DNA of 64,000 nt from positions 118,501 through 182,500 of the forward strand of contig JACVTC010000130.1 of assembly GCA_016946835.1 (NCBI GenBank). Reading direction: 5' to 3'. Below are positions 34,441 to 47,232 of this stretch, in pieces. The position numbers were made by a program, and so were the translations under genes. The notes beneath the pieces were generated by a model, which ran no database searches, was not told the origin of the DNA, and was given only the letters and a program-made list of their open reading frames with translations. Within the stretch, counting starts at the first letter, position 1. Each line of letters begins with the position of its first letter. The DNA is from Neocallimastix lanati (nom. inval.) (taxonomy: Eukaryota; Neocallimastigomycota; Neocallimastigomycetes; Neocallimastigales; Neocallimastigaceae).

Positions 34441-35722
34441 ATAAAACCGGGAGAGTTGCATTTTCCCAGATTGCATTTCGCCAAGTGGCATATTATTAAA
34501 ATGTTGCATTTCCCCAAGTTGCATTTTGACAAATGGCTTATTGATATAAGTAAATGAATAAATGAATAAATAAAAATTCAAAATAATTTTTTTAAATAAA
34601 TAAAAATTCAAAATAATTTTTTTGAACTTGTTTTTATTATATTTTATAATTAATTATAGATATTTTTTAAAATAAAATAATTATTAATAATATTTAATTA
34701 TAAAAATAAATTTAATTATAAAGATATATTTTAATATTTTGTAAAAAAATAATATTATAACAATACTTTAATTATAAAAATATATTTTTAAAATAATAAA
34801 ATTTTATCATAAAAATATATTTTAATGTTCTTAACCTAATCTAATAAAGATTAAAAATACTTTAATAATTATTGTATTTATTCATTTATTCTCTTTTTAA
34901 AATAATTTTTACTATTAAAAAAATTATTATTATATATTTTAATATTTCGTAAAATAGTTAATAAAAAAATAATTTGTAATATTTAATTATAAAGATATAT
35001 TTTAATATTTTGTAAAATAGTAATAAAATAATTATTTAAAATATTTAATTATAAAAATATATTTAATTATAAAGATATATTTTAATATTTTGTAAAAAAT
35101 AATATTATAACAATATTTTAATTATATAAATATATTTTTAAAATAATAATATTTTATCATAAAAATATATTTTAATGTTCTTAAGCTAACCTAATCTAAT
35201 AAAGATTAAAAATACTTTAATAATTATTGTATTTATTCATTTATTCTCTTTTTAAAATAATTTTTACTATTAAAAAATTATTATTATATATGACAGAATT
35301 CATTTGGTCAATTTTCTATCATTTCTTAATAATTTATAATTTTTATATTTGCAAATAATAATATTATTATTTATAATTTAATCGTCATTATTATTATTAA
35401 TGACAATCCTTTTATAATTATAGCAATAGTGTTTATATTATTATTTTTTTTTATTAATTATACTACTATATTGTTTATTTTATTATTATTATTTTTTTTT
35501 TTATTTATTATTTATCAATTTATTATTTATTTAAACAGATATTTGTAAAGCTATTTATATATGAAAAAAAATTTTTTAATATTTAAATATTTACTTCAAA
35601 AATATAAATACATCAATATTAAAAATATTTAATTTTATTTATTTATTTATTTATTTATTTAATAATTCTCAATTTGGCGAAACGCAACCTGGCGAAACGC
35701 AATTTGGCGAAATGTGTTAAAA
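34441..35722. mobile_element. Putative non-autonomous element with GGCGAAA end repeats
   Basis: The left end (34448-34542) has four or five units such as GTTGCATTTTCCCAGA, TTGCATTTCGCCAAG, TTGCATTTCCCCAAGTTGC. The right end (35668-35721) has three units of the reverse complement type, TTTGGCGAAACGCAA and TTTGGCGAAATG. The ends are thus inverted relative to each other, like subterminal repeats of a MITE or foldback element. The interior is AT-rich without coding capacity and contains a tandem duplication. It starts where the decayed copia copy stops. Exact borders and a target duplication could not be fixed. Confidence 0.5.
34700..35295. repeat. Tandem duplication, offset 355 bp
   Basis: The segment at about 34700-34940 recurs at about 35055-35295, including ATGTTCTTAA, CCTAATCTAATAAAGATTAA and TTATTCTCTTTTTAAAATAA. 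The copies differ at few places (for example AACC against AAGCTAACC). Confidence 0.9.
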
Positions 35723-36204
35723 TAATCACATTTTATTTTATATTTTTATATTATTAAAATTATAAATTTTAAATACCTAATCCTTGCTATATATATGAAT
35801 TTTTTTTTTTTTTTTAATTTTTTTTTCTTTAAAAAAAAAAAAAAGGTATTAATAATAAATTTAATTTTTCTAATGTTCTAATTTTAATATTAGATTTTTT
35901 TTTTTTAAATATATACATATTTTGATTTCATTTTTAAATACCATAAATAAATAGATTTTTTTAAGTAGAGAAGAAATAAAGGAAAAGAAGAAGGAAAAAA
36001 AAAATAATAATTAAATTAATAAATTAATCAAGATAAATTACAATTAATATTAATATTACTAAACCTACATCATAATTAAAAAAATTAAAGATCTTTTTTT
36101 TATTATTATTATTATTACATCATACATAAATTAAGGAAAAAAAAAATTTATATATTATATCATACATATATATATATGTATTTTTTTTTTCTAATCACTT
36201 TAAA
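35723..36204. other. AT-rich intergenic DNA
   Basis: T and A runs only; nothing recognised as gene or repeat. Confidence 0.6.
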
Positions 36205-36433
36205 AAAAAAGGACTTTTTTCTTTTTTTTTCTGAATTTATTATTTGAAATTGAATATAACTTTAATTTCACATTACTACTTTTTTTCAAAAAATATATAT
36301 ATACGTTCATATTAAACATATAATATTTATTTTTTTTTTATTAATTTTTTTTTTATATAAAAAAAATTTTTTTCATATAATTAATACATACATAAATAAA
36401 TAAAGTTAAAGTTCACAATAATTGCGGCTATAT
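36205..36433 (+). mobile_element. Solo 3' end of a second LINE tail type
   Basis: It aligns with the 3' untranslated end of the LINE that finishes at 63360: TTTCTGAATTTATT (36228, 63140), TTTCACATTACTA (36265) against TTTCACGTTACTA (63190), and at the end AATAATTGCGGCTATA in both. Poly(A) is absent and replaced by TA repeats. Probably a very short 5'-truncated insertion. Confidence 0.7.
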
Positions 36434-37649
36434 ATATGTATATATATTTTAGTTACTCCAATTATATAAAAAAAAAAACTTTTGTATATGTATTTATTTT
36501 AGTCAATCCATTAAAAAAAAAAAAAAGGTTTTTATTTATTTATTTAATTATTTTTTTTTTTAATTATTTTTATTATTATATATAAAATATATAAGTTAAT
36601 GATAGAGACTTTGGCTATTCCAAACGGAATTAATATTCAAAAACTTAATTTATTAATTATTTTATTTAAAAAAGTATTGCTATTATATTTTTTTTTTTTT
36701 AAAAAAAAAGGGATAAATATATATTAATAAGTATTAAATTATATAAAAATAAATTTTTTTTTTTTTTAAAAAAAAAAAAGTGATAATAATACATGGCGTG
36801 GCGGGAATTATATATAGAAAGAGATACTATTTTTATTTTTAATCAATTTTAATCATATATTTTTTAATTATTATTATTATTATTATTATTTTTTTTTAAT
36901 TATATTTTTCATTAGATGGATGATCCCCTTTTTGTTGTTGTTAAATCATCTATTTTAATAATAAAAAAAAAAAAAAAAAAAAAAATTGCCATGTGTTACA
37001 AAAAATAAAATGTAAAAATGTAAATGTAATTTTAATGTATTAAAATGTATCAAAATTAAATATTTTATTATTATTAGAAATAATAGAAAATAATATTTAT
37101 ATAGGACGACTCATTCTGTTAATAGAGTATAATATCAATGGATAAACTTAAAATCTGAGCTTTAATTTTTTTTTTTTTTTTTTTTTAAATGTATAAAATA
37201 TTTATATATATATAATTGTTTAATCAATTAACTTTTATGAATTTTTATTTATCTACTCAATACTATTTAAAACATTTTATCATCAATAATTAAGTAAAAT
37301 AATTTGAATTGGTCTATTACTTAAAATTTATTGTAGTTTATATAATTATTGTGTATACCTATTTTTATTCTTCATTATTAACATTTGAATACTAATATTA
37401 ATATTAATATATATATTTATTTCATGTTGCTACTAAAAAAATTTTTTTTTCTTGAAATTTTTAACTCAATATTAATCAAATGCTTCTGTTTTATAAATAG
37501 AGTTAAAAATAGAAAGAATAAAAAAAAAAAAGTTATTTGATTATTTATATGAAAAGAAAATAAAAGGGTTACAATATAAAAATATTTTAAAAAAAAATGA
37601 ATATAAGAATGGTTAAAAATAAGAATTAAAAAAAATTACATATGAGTCA
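36434..37649. other. AT-rich intergenic DNA
   Basis: A run at 36963-36985 and T run at 37167-37186. A short G+C-richer spot at 36790-36810. No gene seen. Confidence 0.6.
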
Positions 37650-38150
37650 TAAAATAATTAAATAATAAATAATAATAATTATAAATAATAAATAATAATT
37701 ATGAATAATAATAAATAATAATAAATAATAATTATGAATAATAATAAATAATAATAATTATAAATAATAAATAATAAATAATAAATAATAAATAGTAAAT
37801 AGTAAATAATAAATAATAAATAATAAATAATAAATAATAAATAGTAAATAGTAAATAATAAATAATAAATAATAAATAATAAATAATAAATAATAAATAA
37901 TAAATAATAAATAATAAATAATAAAAATAAGAGTATTTATTAATAAATAAATAATAAATAATAAATAATAAAAAAAAGAGTATTTATGAATAATAATAAA
38001 TAATAAATAATAAATAATTGAATAATCAATAATAAAATATTTATTAATAAATAATAAATAATAAATAATAAGTAATAAAAATAAGAGTATTTATTAATAA
38101 ATAAATAAATAAATAATAAATAATTGAAGAATAAATAATTAAATAATTTA
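37650..38150. repeat. AATAAAT satellite block
   Basis: Heptamer and decamer AAT-rich array with ATTATGAATAAT variants. Three copies of the AGAGTATTTAT module lie at about 37931, 37978 and 38085. Confidence 0.88.
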
Positions 38151-38685
38151 AAATTTTATTATTTATTATTTATTATTAATCATAAATTGTACATTAATTT
38201 ATATAATACTTTATTATGTTAATGTACAATACATCATGTAGACCAAAAAAAAAAAGTTTTGAATTAGAGAATATCTATTTCTATTTAAAAATAAAAACAA
38301 CGTGTATTTTACATATATGTTAACTTTACAGATTTAGATCTTTTAAAATATTTTATTTTATTTTATTTTATTTTATTTTAATACTATTTATTTTATGTTA
38401 TTTATTAATATTTTATTTTATTTATTATTTATTTTATGTTATTTTAATACTATTTATGTTATGTTATTTATTAATATTTTATTTTATTTATTATTATTTA
38501 TTATTTATTTAATGTTATTTTATGTTATTTTTTTTATTATTTATTTTAATTTTTAATTTTTTTTTATATCTTTTATTTTTTTTTAATAAAGTTTTTTTTT
38601 TTTTTTTTTTTTAAGATATTAACATCAAATGTGTTGTAAATTTTTAGTTTATTTCTTTTTTTATTAGTTATCAGTTGACAAATTT

Positions 38686-38732
<47 letters not shown>

Positions 38733-38990
38733 CCTATTTTTTTTTTTTTCTTGGAATTTAAGATGTGAACTACACTTCAATATATTTTAATAAATGATCC
38801 AATACATTGCAATATATGATCTATAATATTTTAATGAATCAAAAATATTTATATGAAAATCCCATTTATTATGTATTCCATACATATGAAACTTTAATTT
38901 GTTATATACAACAAATTAAAGTTACATATTGAATTTATTATATATAATTAATAGTTATATACATACTAAAATAATTAAATAATAAATAAA
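38151..38990. other. AT-rich DNA with short duplications
   Basis: A roughly 65-70-bp unit with TTTTAATACTATTTAT and TATTTATTAATATTTTATTT is repeated at about 38375-38500. Long T runs lie at 38591-38612 and 38691-38726. No gene recognised. Confidence 0.6.
38884..38929. repeat. Hairpin with 20-bp arms
   Basis: Arms at 38884-38903 and 38910-38929 pair at 19 of 20 positions around the six-base loop ATATAC; the inner AACTTTAATTTGTT/AACAAATTAAAGTT part is perfect. Confidence 0.85.
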
Positions 38991-39560
38991 AAATAAATAA
39001 TAATAAAAAGAGTATTTATTAATAAATAATAAATAATAAATAATAAATAATAAATAATAATTGAATAATAAATAAATAAATAATAAATAATAAATAATTG
39101 AATAATAAATAATAAATAATAACTAATAACTAATAACTAATAAATAATAAATAATAAATAATAGATAATAAATAATAAATAATAAATAATAAATAATAAA
39201 TAATAAATAATAAATAATAAATAATAATAATAATAATAATAAATAATAGATAATAGATAATAAATAATAAATAATAAATAATAAATAATAAATAATAAAT
39301 AATAGATAATAAATAAATAATAAATAATAAATAATAATAAATAATAATAAATAATAATAAATAATAATAAATAATAATAAATAATAATAATAATAAATAA
39401 TAATAAATAATAATAAATAATAATAAATAAATAATAAATAATAATAAATAATAATAAATAATAAATAATAAATAATAAATAATAAATAATAAATAATTAA
39501 ATAATAAATAATAAATAATAACTAATAACTAATAAATAATAAATAATAAATAATAACTAA
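38990..39560. repeat. AATAAAT/AATAATAAATAAT satellite block
   Basis: Heptamer array with AATAATAAAT decamers in the middle and AACTAATAACTAAT variants near 39120 and 39520. One AAAAAGAGTATTTATTAATA module opens it (39005). Confidence 0.9.
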
Positions 39561-39629
39561 TAATATATATTATTAAAATTTTTGAATTTTTTTTTATAAT
39601 TTTTGCGTATCTATTTTTAATTTTTTTTT

Positions 39630-40330
39630 TTCGATTAATTTCTGATGTGTACCATCCTTATTTTCATCCCCCCTTAAAGGCATAAGAATATTGAGGCAGA
39701 TAGTGTCCCTGTTAGACGGCCTTTCTTGGTCGTCGTCAGCATTGGCGCTCTGACACGCCTATTATTACTGAGAATTTTTCAAGTATCCTTTTTTCTGGAA
39801 GTGCCTTGCCAAGTTCCTAACTTCCCTTTTGAATCGAGAGCCAGTATAACCTAAGCTCCTTTGGGCAAATGCATCAACGTCAGAAAGATTACAATTTAGT
39901 AGAATATATCTATATCACTTAAATAGCATATATATATATATATATATATTTACATGGACACATGATATGTACACACCCATAGACCAGGAATTCCCTCATA
40001 AATAGATTGGGATGATAGTACTTGTGCAACTCTCTCAGGTTCACAATTAGGACAGTATCTTGTCTATATTACCTAGGAGATTTAGAATAATATATATATA
40101 AAGAGAGGGTTATCTATAATACTTAGGAGATTTAGAATAATATATATATATAAATAAAGAAAGGGGAGGAAGGGAGAGAGGGGAAACACTTATTTGGAAT
40201 TGAAGCCCTAACCACCATATTCCGTAAAAAAAAAAAAAAGCTTTAATGAGGAAAACCTAGAAATGATCATAGGGTAGGACTGAACGACTGAACCAGGTGC
40301 TGTCCTAGTTCGAATATCTATGATAAAGAA
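39630..40330 (-). pseudogene. Decayed LINE-like C-terminal region, minus strand
   Basis: An island richer in G+C than any nearby DNA. On the minus strand, near 40080-40020, a frame reads YCPNCEPERVAQVLSSQS, compatible with the CCHC zinc motif near the end of LINE reverse transcriptases. Further on, 39890-39760, it reads LSDVDAFAQRSLGYTGSRF and RKRHFQKKGY-like basic sequence up to stops. The following bases contain GCTGACGACG and AAGAAAGGC, loosely like the conserved 3' block of the 57.5-kb LINE. A 50-bp direct duplication lies at 40065-40160. Assignment to a LINE is tentative; it would be a different family. Confidence 0.4.
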
Positions 40331-40640
40331 AATTTAATGAGGATTGATATCCCCTACTTTATTTCATTTTAAGTATAAATGAATAATTAAATATATATAT
40401 ATGTATATATATATAGCAATAAAATTATGTGAAATTTATTTAAATTTTAGCTCTACTAAAGTTAACATTTATATACACATATAAATATAGTTTCTTTTAG
40501 GAAAAATTTTTAAGATAATTCAATTTAGACTAATTAATTAAAAAAAATTATGCGTATGAAGCATCATTATAAATTAATCCTCATTTTTTTTACATTATCA
40601 TTAAATCGGATAAAAATACAAAGACATAAATAATAATAAT

Positions 40641-40719
40641 AAAAAAAAAAAAAAAAAAAAGATGGCTTTAAATTTTAATAAGTATTAGAATTTAAAGCCA
40701 TCTTTTTTTTTTTTTTTTT
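40641..40719. repeat. A20-stem-T17 hairpin
   Basis: A run (40641-40660), GATGGCTTTAAATT (40661-40674), 14-base loop, AATTTAAAGCCATC (40689-40702) and T run (40703-40719). The 14-bp stem is perfect, and with the runs the arms pair for about 31 bp. Confidence 0.9.
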
Positions 40720-42955
40720 CTAAACCAATAATAAACCAAAAATTATATATAGATAAAAAAAAAGACATTAAATTCTAATTATTAATATTATTACTAGTTT
40801 TTAAATATTCATTGCTAGGTATAAGATATATTTTATGGTATATTTTATAATTATTGATTAATCTGTAACTTTTTTTTTTTTTTTTTTTTAATAATTTTAA
40901 ATATTTTAAATTAAATTATTTAAAATTAGTAATTGATGAATCATTAATTTTTAAATAATAATAAAAAAAAAATTAATTAAAATCAATTATATATATAATA
41001 TATATATATTTTTGGTTTATACAATAATTATTATAAATATGTTGAAAAAATTAAATAAATAATAAAGTAATTTATTAATAATTTTTAATTGATATTAAAT
41101 AATTAATTAAGAAACTAATAATATTTAATTGTTATTAAGTAAGTAAATAATTAATAATTTTTAATTATTAATTAAGAAATTATTTTTAATTGATAATTTT
41201 ATTATATATATATTATAGTTTTTTATTTTTTATTTTTTTAAAATTGTATGGTTAACTATTTTAAATAAAGCTATATAGGAAATTAATGGCTATTAATACT
41301 ATTAATCTATAAATTTATTACTTTTTTCTATATATTAGTTTAAATTTCCTTACGGTCCATCTTTATAATAATTCATATCCTTAGCATAATATATATATGG
41401 TTATCTTTTAATTAAATAATAAGATAAAAAAAAAATAAAAATGAAATAAGAAAACGTAAAAGGAATCAAGTAAATAATGATATAACCATTTTTTTATATT
41501 TATTTTTCAATATATGAGTAAATAATGATATAACCATTTTTTATTTATTTATTTATTTATTTTTCAATATATAATTATTTAAAACCTTATGTAATGTACC
41601 AATAATAATATTTGAATTAGTAATAAAAATGTTGAGATAAAATAAAAAAAAAGAAGAAAAAAATTTTATGAATAGATAAATAGTTTTTATTTCATTTCAA
41701 TGTTTTTTTTTTTTTTTTTTTTTCATTATAATAATTATTTAGATATTATATTTTATTTTTATTATGTATATAAATTTCTTCTTTGTTGTTCTTTTTAAAC
41801 TATCGAATTTAGAATTTAGATGGAAGTTCTTTTTTTTTTTTTTTTGTAAAAAAAAAAACTCTAAATTTTAATTAAAAATAAAATAAAAATAAATAATAAA
41901 AAAAATTTATGTTATGTTTTTATATATCATGTGATATTTTAATGATCATAATTAAATATTTTTTCTGATATTTTATTTATATACAATCATTATACAATTA
42001 TTACATCTATAATTAATAAATATTAATAAAAAAAAAAGATAGAAAATATTTTTTCTGATATTTTATTTATATACAATCATTATACAATTATTACATCTAT
42101 AATTAATAAATATTAATAATAAAAAAAAAGATAGAAAACTTTTTTATTCTTTTATTTCATTTTTTTTTTTTTTTTGAATATGGTTTAAATAAAAAAAAAA
42201 AAAAAAAACTTTAATTTTTTTTTTAATTAAATAACTTTAATTTATTAATTATTTATTTAATTATTTAAATATTTAAATATTCAATTAATTATTTAATTAA
42301 TTATTTAATTTTTTTGTAAGATCTAGAGATTTGCCAAGTGGACGCCTTTCTTCAATAGTGAATGATATTATGTATATAAAAGTAGGAATACACTGGATGA
42401 AATGAACTTTTTCTTTCCTAAAAATTTATTATAGTATAGGATATATACTAAAAATATATATATATATTATTTAATCAATAATTATTTTTTTTTTAAAAAA
42501 AAAAAACATGTTTTATTTATTTATTGATATATATTTTAATATTTAGTTTGCCATTAAAATAATTTTTGACATATAGAAATTTATTGAATATTAAAATATA
42601 TAATAATATGAAATAATATAAAATATTAAATATTAAATATATAATAAAATAAAATATTATAAAATATTAAATAATATATAATAAAATATTAAATATCATA
42701 TTATAAAATTATTATTATAATAATTATTATTATAAATTATTATTATTATAAATTATTAAATATTATAAAATTATTATTATAAATTATTATTATTATTATT
42801 ATTAAAATAAAACAGTTTGACGGTCATTTCTAATCACTAAAACAAGTCAAATTAATTTTTAAGAATAAACTTTTTGCTGTATTTCAGAAAAAGGAAATTT
42901 ATTTTATTTTAGTGTAGGATTGTATAAGTTTATCTTTTTAAAATTTATTTATTTA
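40720..42955. other. AT-rich DNA with local duplications
   Basis: Units at 41470-41575 (GAGTAAATAATGATATAACC twice) and at 41955-42137 (see separate entry). A patch at 42316-42420 is slightly G+C-richer but unassigned. No gene seen. Confidence 0.55.
41955..42137. repeat. 90-bp tandem duplication
   Basis: TTTTCTGATATTTTATTTAT at 41961 recurs at 42051; both copies continue to AATAAATATTAATA, an A run and GATAGAAAA with only a small indel between them. Confidence 0.93.
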
Positions 42956-43258
42956 TTAATTAATTTATATATTTATTTATTAAATTATTTATTTATTTAT
43001 TAATTTATTAATTTAGTTATTATTATTTATTATTATTATTTATTTATTATTTATTATTTATTATTTATTATTTATTATTTATTATTTATTATTTATTATT
43101 TATTATTTATTATTTATTATTTATTATTTATTATTTATTATTATTATTTATTATTTATTATTTATTATTTATTATTTATTATTTATTATTTATTATTATT
43201 ATTTATTTATTATTATTATTTATTTATTATTATTATTTATTATTATTATTTATTATTA

Positions 43259-43290
<32 letters not shown>
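42956..43290. repeat. TTATTTA satellite block
   Basis: About 30 TTATTTA heptamers, passing into TTATTATTATTTA decamers and an ATT tract. Confidence 0.9.
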
Positions 43291-43299
<9 letters not shown>

Positions 43300-43369
43300 A
43301 TTTCTGTTATTATATTTTGTGGATCTCTTGTATATATTTATCCTACATATTTAATATTAACTAGTTATA

Positions 43370-43720
43370 TATAAATATAAATATAAATATAATAAATATA
43401 AATATAAATGTAAAAATAAATATAAATATAATAAATATAAATATAACAAATATAAATATAAATATAAATATAAATGTAAAAATAAATATAAATAAATAAA
43501 TAATAAATATAAATTTAAAAATAAATATAAATAAATAAATAATAAATATAAATATAAATATAAATATAAATATAAATAATTAAATAATAAATATAAATAA
43601 ATAAATAATAAATATAAATATAGATATAAATAGAAATAGAAATATATATATAAAAATTTAAATAATAAATATAAAAATTTAAATAATAAATATAAATAAT
43701 AAATATAAAAATAGAAATAT
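43370..43720. repeat. AAATAT hexamer array
   Basis: Degenerate (AAATAT)n with AAATGTAAAAAT and AAATAAAT variants. Confidence 0.85.
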
Positions 43721-44449
43721 AAATTATTTAATTTTATTTTAATTTTTTTTTTTTCATTGGAGAATAAGAATCAAAGTAAAAGTTTGAAATATTTTATTTT
43801 GGTTGATGTAAGGTAAACTAATGATTTACTTCATTTTGTTAAGCTGCTGTTCATCTATAAAAAAAACTAAAAAAAAAAAAAAAATAAAAACCGTGATTTT
43901 CTATTTACTTCTACTCTTCTTCTACTACTACCAACTAATACAACTACAACTATTATTTATTGTTTATTAATAAATACTCTTTTTTGTTATTCCTTATTAA
44001 TAAATATTCTTTTTCGTTATTATTTATTATTTATTGATTATTTATTTTTAGTTTTGTATATGGATTACCATCATTTATGGCATTAATCCCCTCCGAATGA
44101 TGCATTATCCTCCTTCATAGGAAGTAAAAAAAAGTTTAGTTTTCTATAACTACTACTTAAAAAAAAGTTTTAATCCTTTTTTTTTTCTTTTTTTTTTAAA
44201 GTTTTCATTTGAAAATAAAAAAAAATGAAAATTTATATCATCCTCTATATTACACTATACTATAATATATGGTACATTTATTTCCTATTGAAGATAAATT
44301 AATTTATTTTCATAGGTCAAATCAACTTTTAATAAGAAAAAATAAAATAAAATAAGAAAAAATAAAATTTAATTAGGATTATATGGATCATCATCATCAT
44401 CATCATCATTAAAAATAAAAATATTTATTTATTTTAAAGTTTAACACTT
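43721..44449. other. Mixed intergenic DNA
   Basis: Contains two reverse-strand copies of the satellite module (TTATTAATAAATACTCTTTT near 43965). A pyrimidine-rich stretch at 43900-43955 and a patch at 44055-44130 could not be assigned. Confidence 0.5.
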
Positions 44450-44880
44450 TACCATGAAAATATCACATTTTTATGTCAACAAATTGATTCTATGTAGAAA
44501 TTTGTTATTTTATCTGGTCCTTTCCATAATAAAACAATTTTAACCATAATAAATCATATCTTTATAGAATGATTTAATATTGTGCCATACATTAATACTA
44601 ATTGACCATTTAAGATAATTAAATATATATAATTTAATCAAATATTTATACAAAAATAATAAGTTATTTTATGGTTAAATTTAATTATTTATGGACAATT
44701 TAATTTTTTATGAAATTAAATTTTAAATTTATGGTTATTTACATAAATAATCACATTAATTTATGGAAAATAATAAATTTATTATGTCAATAAGTAACTT
44801 TTCATGGCTAAATAAATACATTTTATGGCTATTTTAAGAAAAAGGTAAAAAAATTTTATCCATATATGGCATAGTATTGA
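44450..44880. repeat. Segment bounded by opposed CCATAA / TTATGG repeats
   Basis: The left half has CCAT(A/G)A-type sites near 44454, 44526, 44551, 44586 and 44608. The right half has TTATGG or CATGG sites near 44672, 44690, 44733, 44763, 44804, 44823 and 44868. Orientation flips at the centre (about 44640). No coding frame. It could be a foldback element; chance is not excluded in such AT-rich DNA. Confidence 0.3.
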
Positions 44881-45497
44881 ATTTCCTATTAGTAATTAGA
44901 GTTAAGTCATATTACCTGATAGGATGGGTTTTAAAATCAAATTAAAAAAAAATAATAATAAATAATTTAAAACGAAAATAATAAATAATAAATAAATAAA
45001 TGAAAAAATAATTACATAATAAATAATAAATAATTGAATAATAAATAATTAAATAATAATAACAATAATAATTAATAATGATTATTATATTTATGATAAT
45101 TATAAATAATAGTAATGATAACAATGGTCATAAAATCAACAATAAGAATAGTAATTGTATCAATAAGAAGGAATAATAAAATAAAAAAAGCATTAGTTAG
45201 GAGTAGCAATAATTGATATTAAGAAAGAATAAAATTTCTCATAAGAAGAATTTAATGGTTGGGATTGAATAAAGAAAAAAAATTATTTATTTATTTATTT
45301 ATTTAATCAATTATTTATTTATTTATTAATATTATTTTTAAAAAAAAAAAAGAGTCCAATAGAAAATTGATTTTATTAGTTCATCACTACCTTGAGAGGT
45401 CACTCTATGGAATTCCCATTTCTAACCATTCAACCTTCAAGGAAAAATGAAAAATAGATTAAGAAAATAATTTTAAGTAAAAAAAAAAATTATTAAA

Positions 45498-45534
<37 letters not shown>

Positions 45535-45559
45535 ATTGAAATACAGAATAATTATTAAA

Positions 45560-45662
45560 TTAATTATTAAATAAATTAATTAATCATTAAGTGAATAAAT
45601 AAATAAATAAATAATTTAATTATTAAATAAATTAATTAATCATTAAATTAATAAATTAATCA

Positions 45663-45726
<64 letters not shown>

Positions 45727-45730
45727 ATAG
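45560..45730. repeat. AAAT/AATTAATCATTA array
   Basis: A short degenerate unit (TAAATAAATTAATTAATCAT) repeated, then about 18 AAAT tetramers. Confidence 0.8.
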
Positions 45731-45974
45731 AGAGAGATAATATTAATAGTAGATAAATATTTAATGATAAGCAATAGAAATAGGATAATATTCTTTGATC
45801 ATTTACATAAATATATATTCTTTTTATGTTATAATCTTTTGGTATAATTAGATTTTACTACTTTTAAGAATAACCATGAAATATAAATGAATGAATAATA
45901 GATAATTAAATAAATAAAAGAAAAGAAAGAAATAGATAAAAGAAAAAAAGAATAAAAAAGAGGGGAAATCTTAA

Positions 45975-46051
45975 ATTATAATAAATAATAAATAATAAAA
46001 AAGAGTATTTATTAATAAATAAAATAATAAATAATAAAAAGAGTATTAATA

Positions 46052-46083
<32 letters not shown>

Positions 46084-46192
46084 GTAATAATAATAATTAT
46101 AATAAGTAATAATAATAAATAATAATAAATAATAATAATAAATAATAATAAATAATAATAATAAATAATAAATAATAATAATAATAATATCG

Positions 46193-46257
<65 letters not shown>

Positions 46258-46310
46258 TATAATAATAATAATAATAAAAATAATAATAATTATAATAATA
46301 ATAATAATAA
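45975..46310. repeat. AATAAAT/AAT satellite block
   Basis: Begins with two AAAAGAGTATT-type modules (about 45998 and 46038), then AATAATAAAT and pure AAT tracts, interrupted by single ATAATTATA variants. Confidence 0.85.
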
Positions 46311-47200
46311 AAGATTAGTTATTTATTTATTAATTAAATAATAATTTATAAAAAAAAAAAAAAGCATGTTTAAAAAAAAAGATTTATAATTAATTTAGAT
46401 CTCTTTTTTTTTTTATTAACTAATTATTAGTAATTTTTTTTATTTTAATCTAAATCTTAATTTTAAATTTTTTTTTTTTCTTTTATGTATAATTATTTCA
46501 AAAAAAAAAAAAAAAATATTTAAAATGGAAAGGCATGTAGATTTAAAATATACCGTCCGTTTATCTTTTTTTTAATTTTAATGAATGAATGAATAAATAA
46601 ATAAATAATTATTAATAATTATTAATAAAATGAATAAAACATTTATAGATATATAGATATATAGATTTTATTGTTATTATTATTATTATTTTTTTTTTAA
46701 AAATAATAGGTGAATATTAATTATCATAATCATAATGATATGAATATTCATAATAATATAAAATATAAATGATTTATAAATGATTTCATCAATATTAATA
46801 ATATGATATTAATATGGTTTATAAATAAAATAAATAAATTTAAGGGGGGTGACATCTTTTTTTTTTTTTTTTATCTTATTTTTAGTTTTTAAGTTTAATT
46901 TGTTATGGATTAATTATTTGAGTTCTGGTTTATTGGAAAAGGGACAGAAACCAACAATCATTTATAAAAGCTATTTCTTATTGGCACGATGGAACAATTC
47001 TAATTCTATTTATTAATAAAAAGTCAAAAAAAAAAAAATAAAAAATAAAAATAAAAAATATTAAAAAAATAGTTAAGACTTTTCTTTATTATTACATGAT
47101 TGAAGTAAAAAAAAAAAAAAGACATTTTGTTATTTGCAGCGAATTAAATAATAAAACTTTTTTTATTTTTATTTTTAATTTTATATGTTAGTAAGATTTA

Positions 47201-47232
<32 letters not shown>

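Noticed and set aside
44942-45124. 60-codon minus-strand frame
   Set aside because: Low-complexity AT-rich translation without domain or start context.
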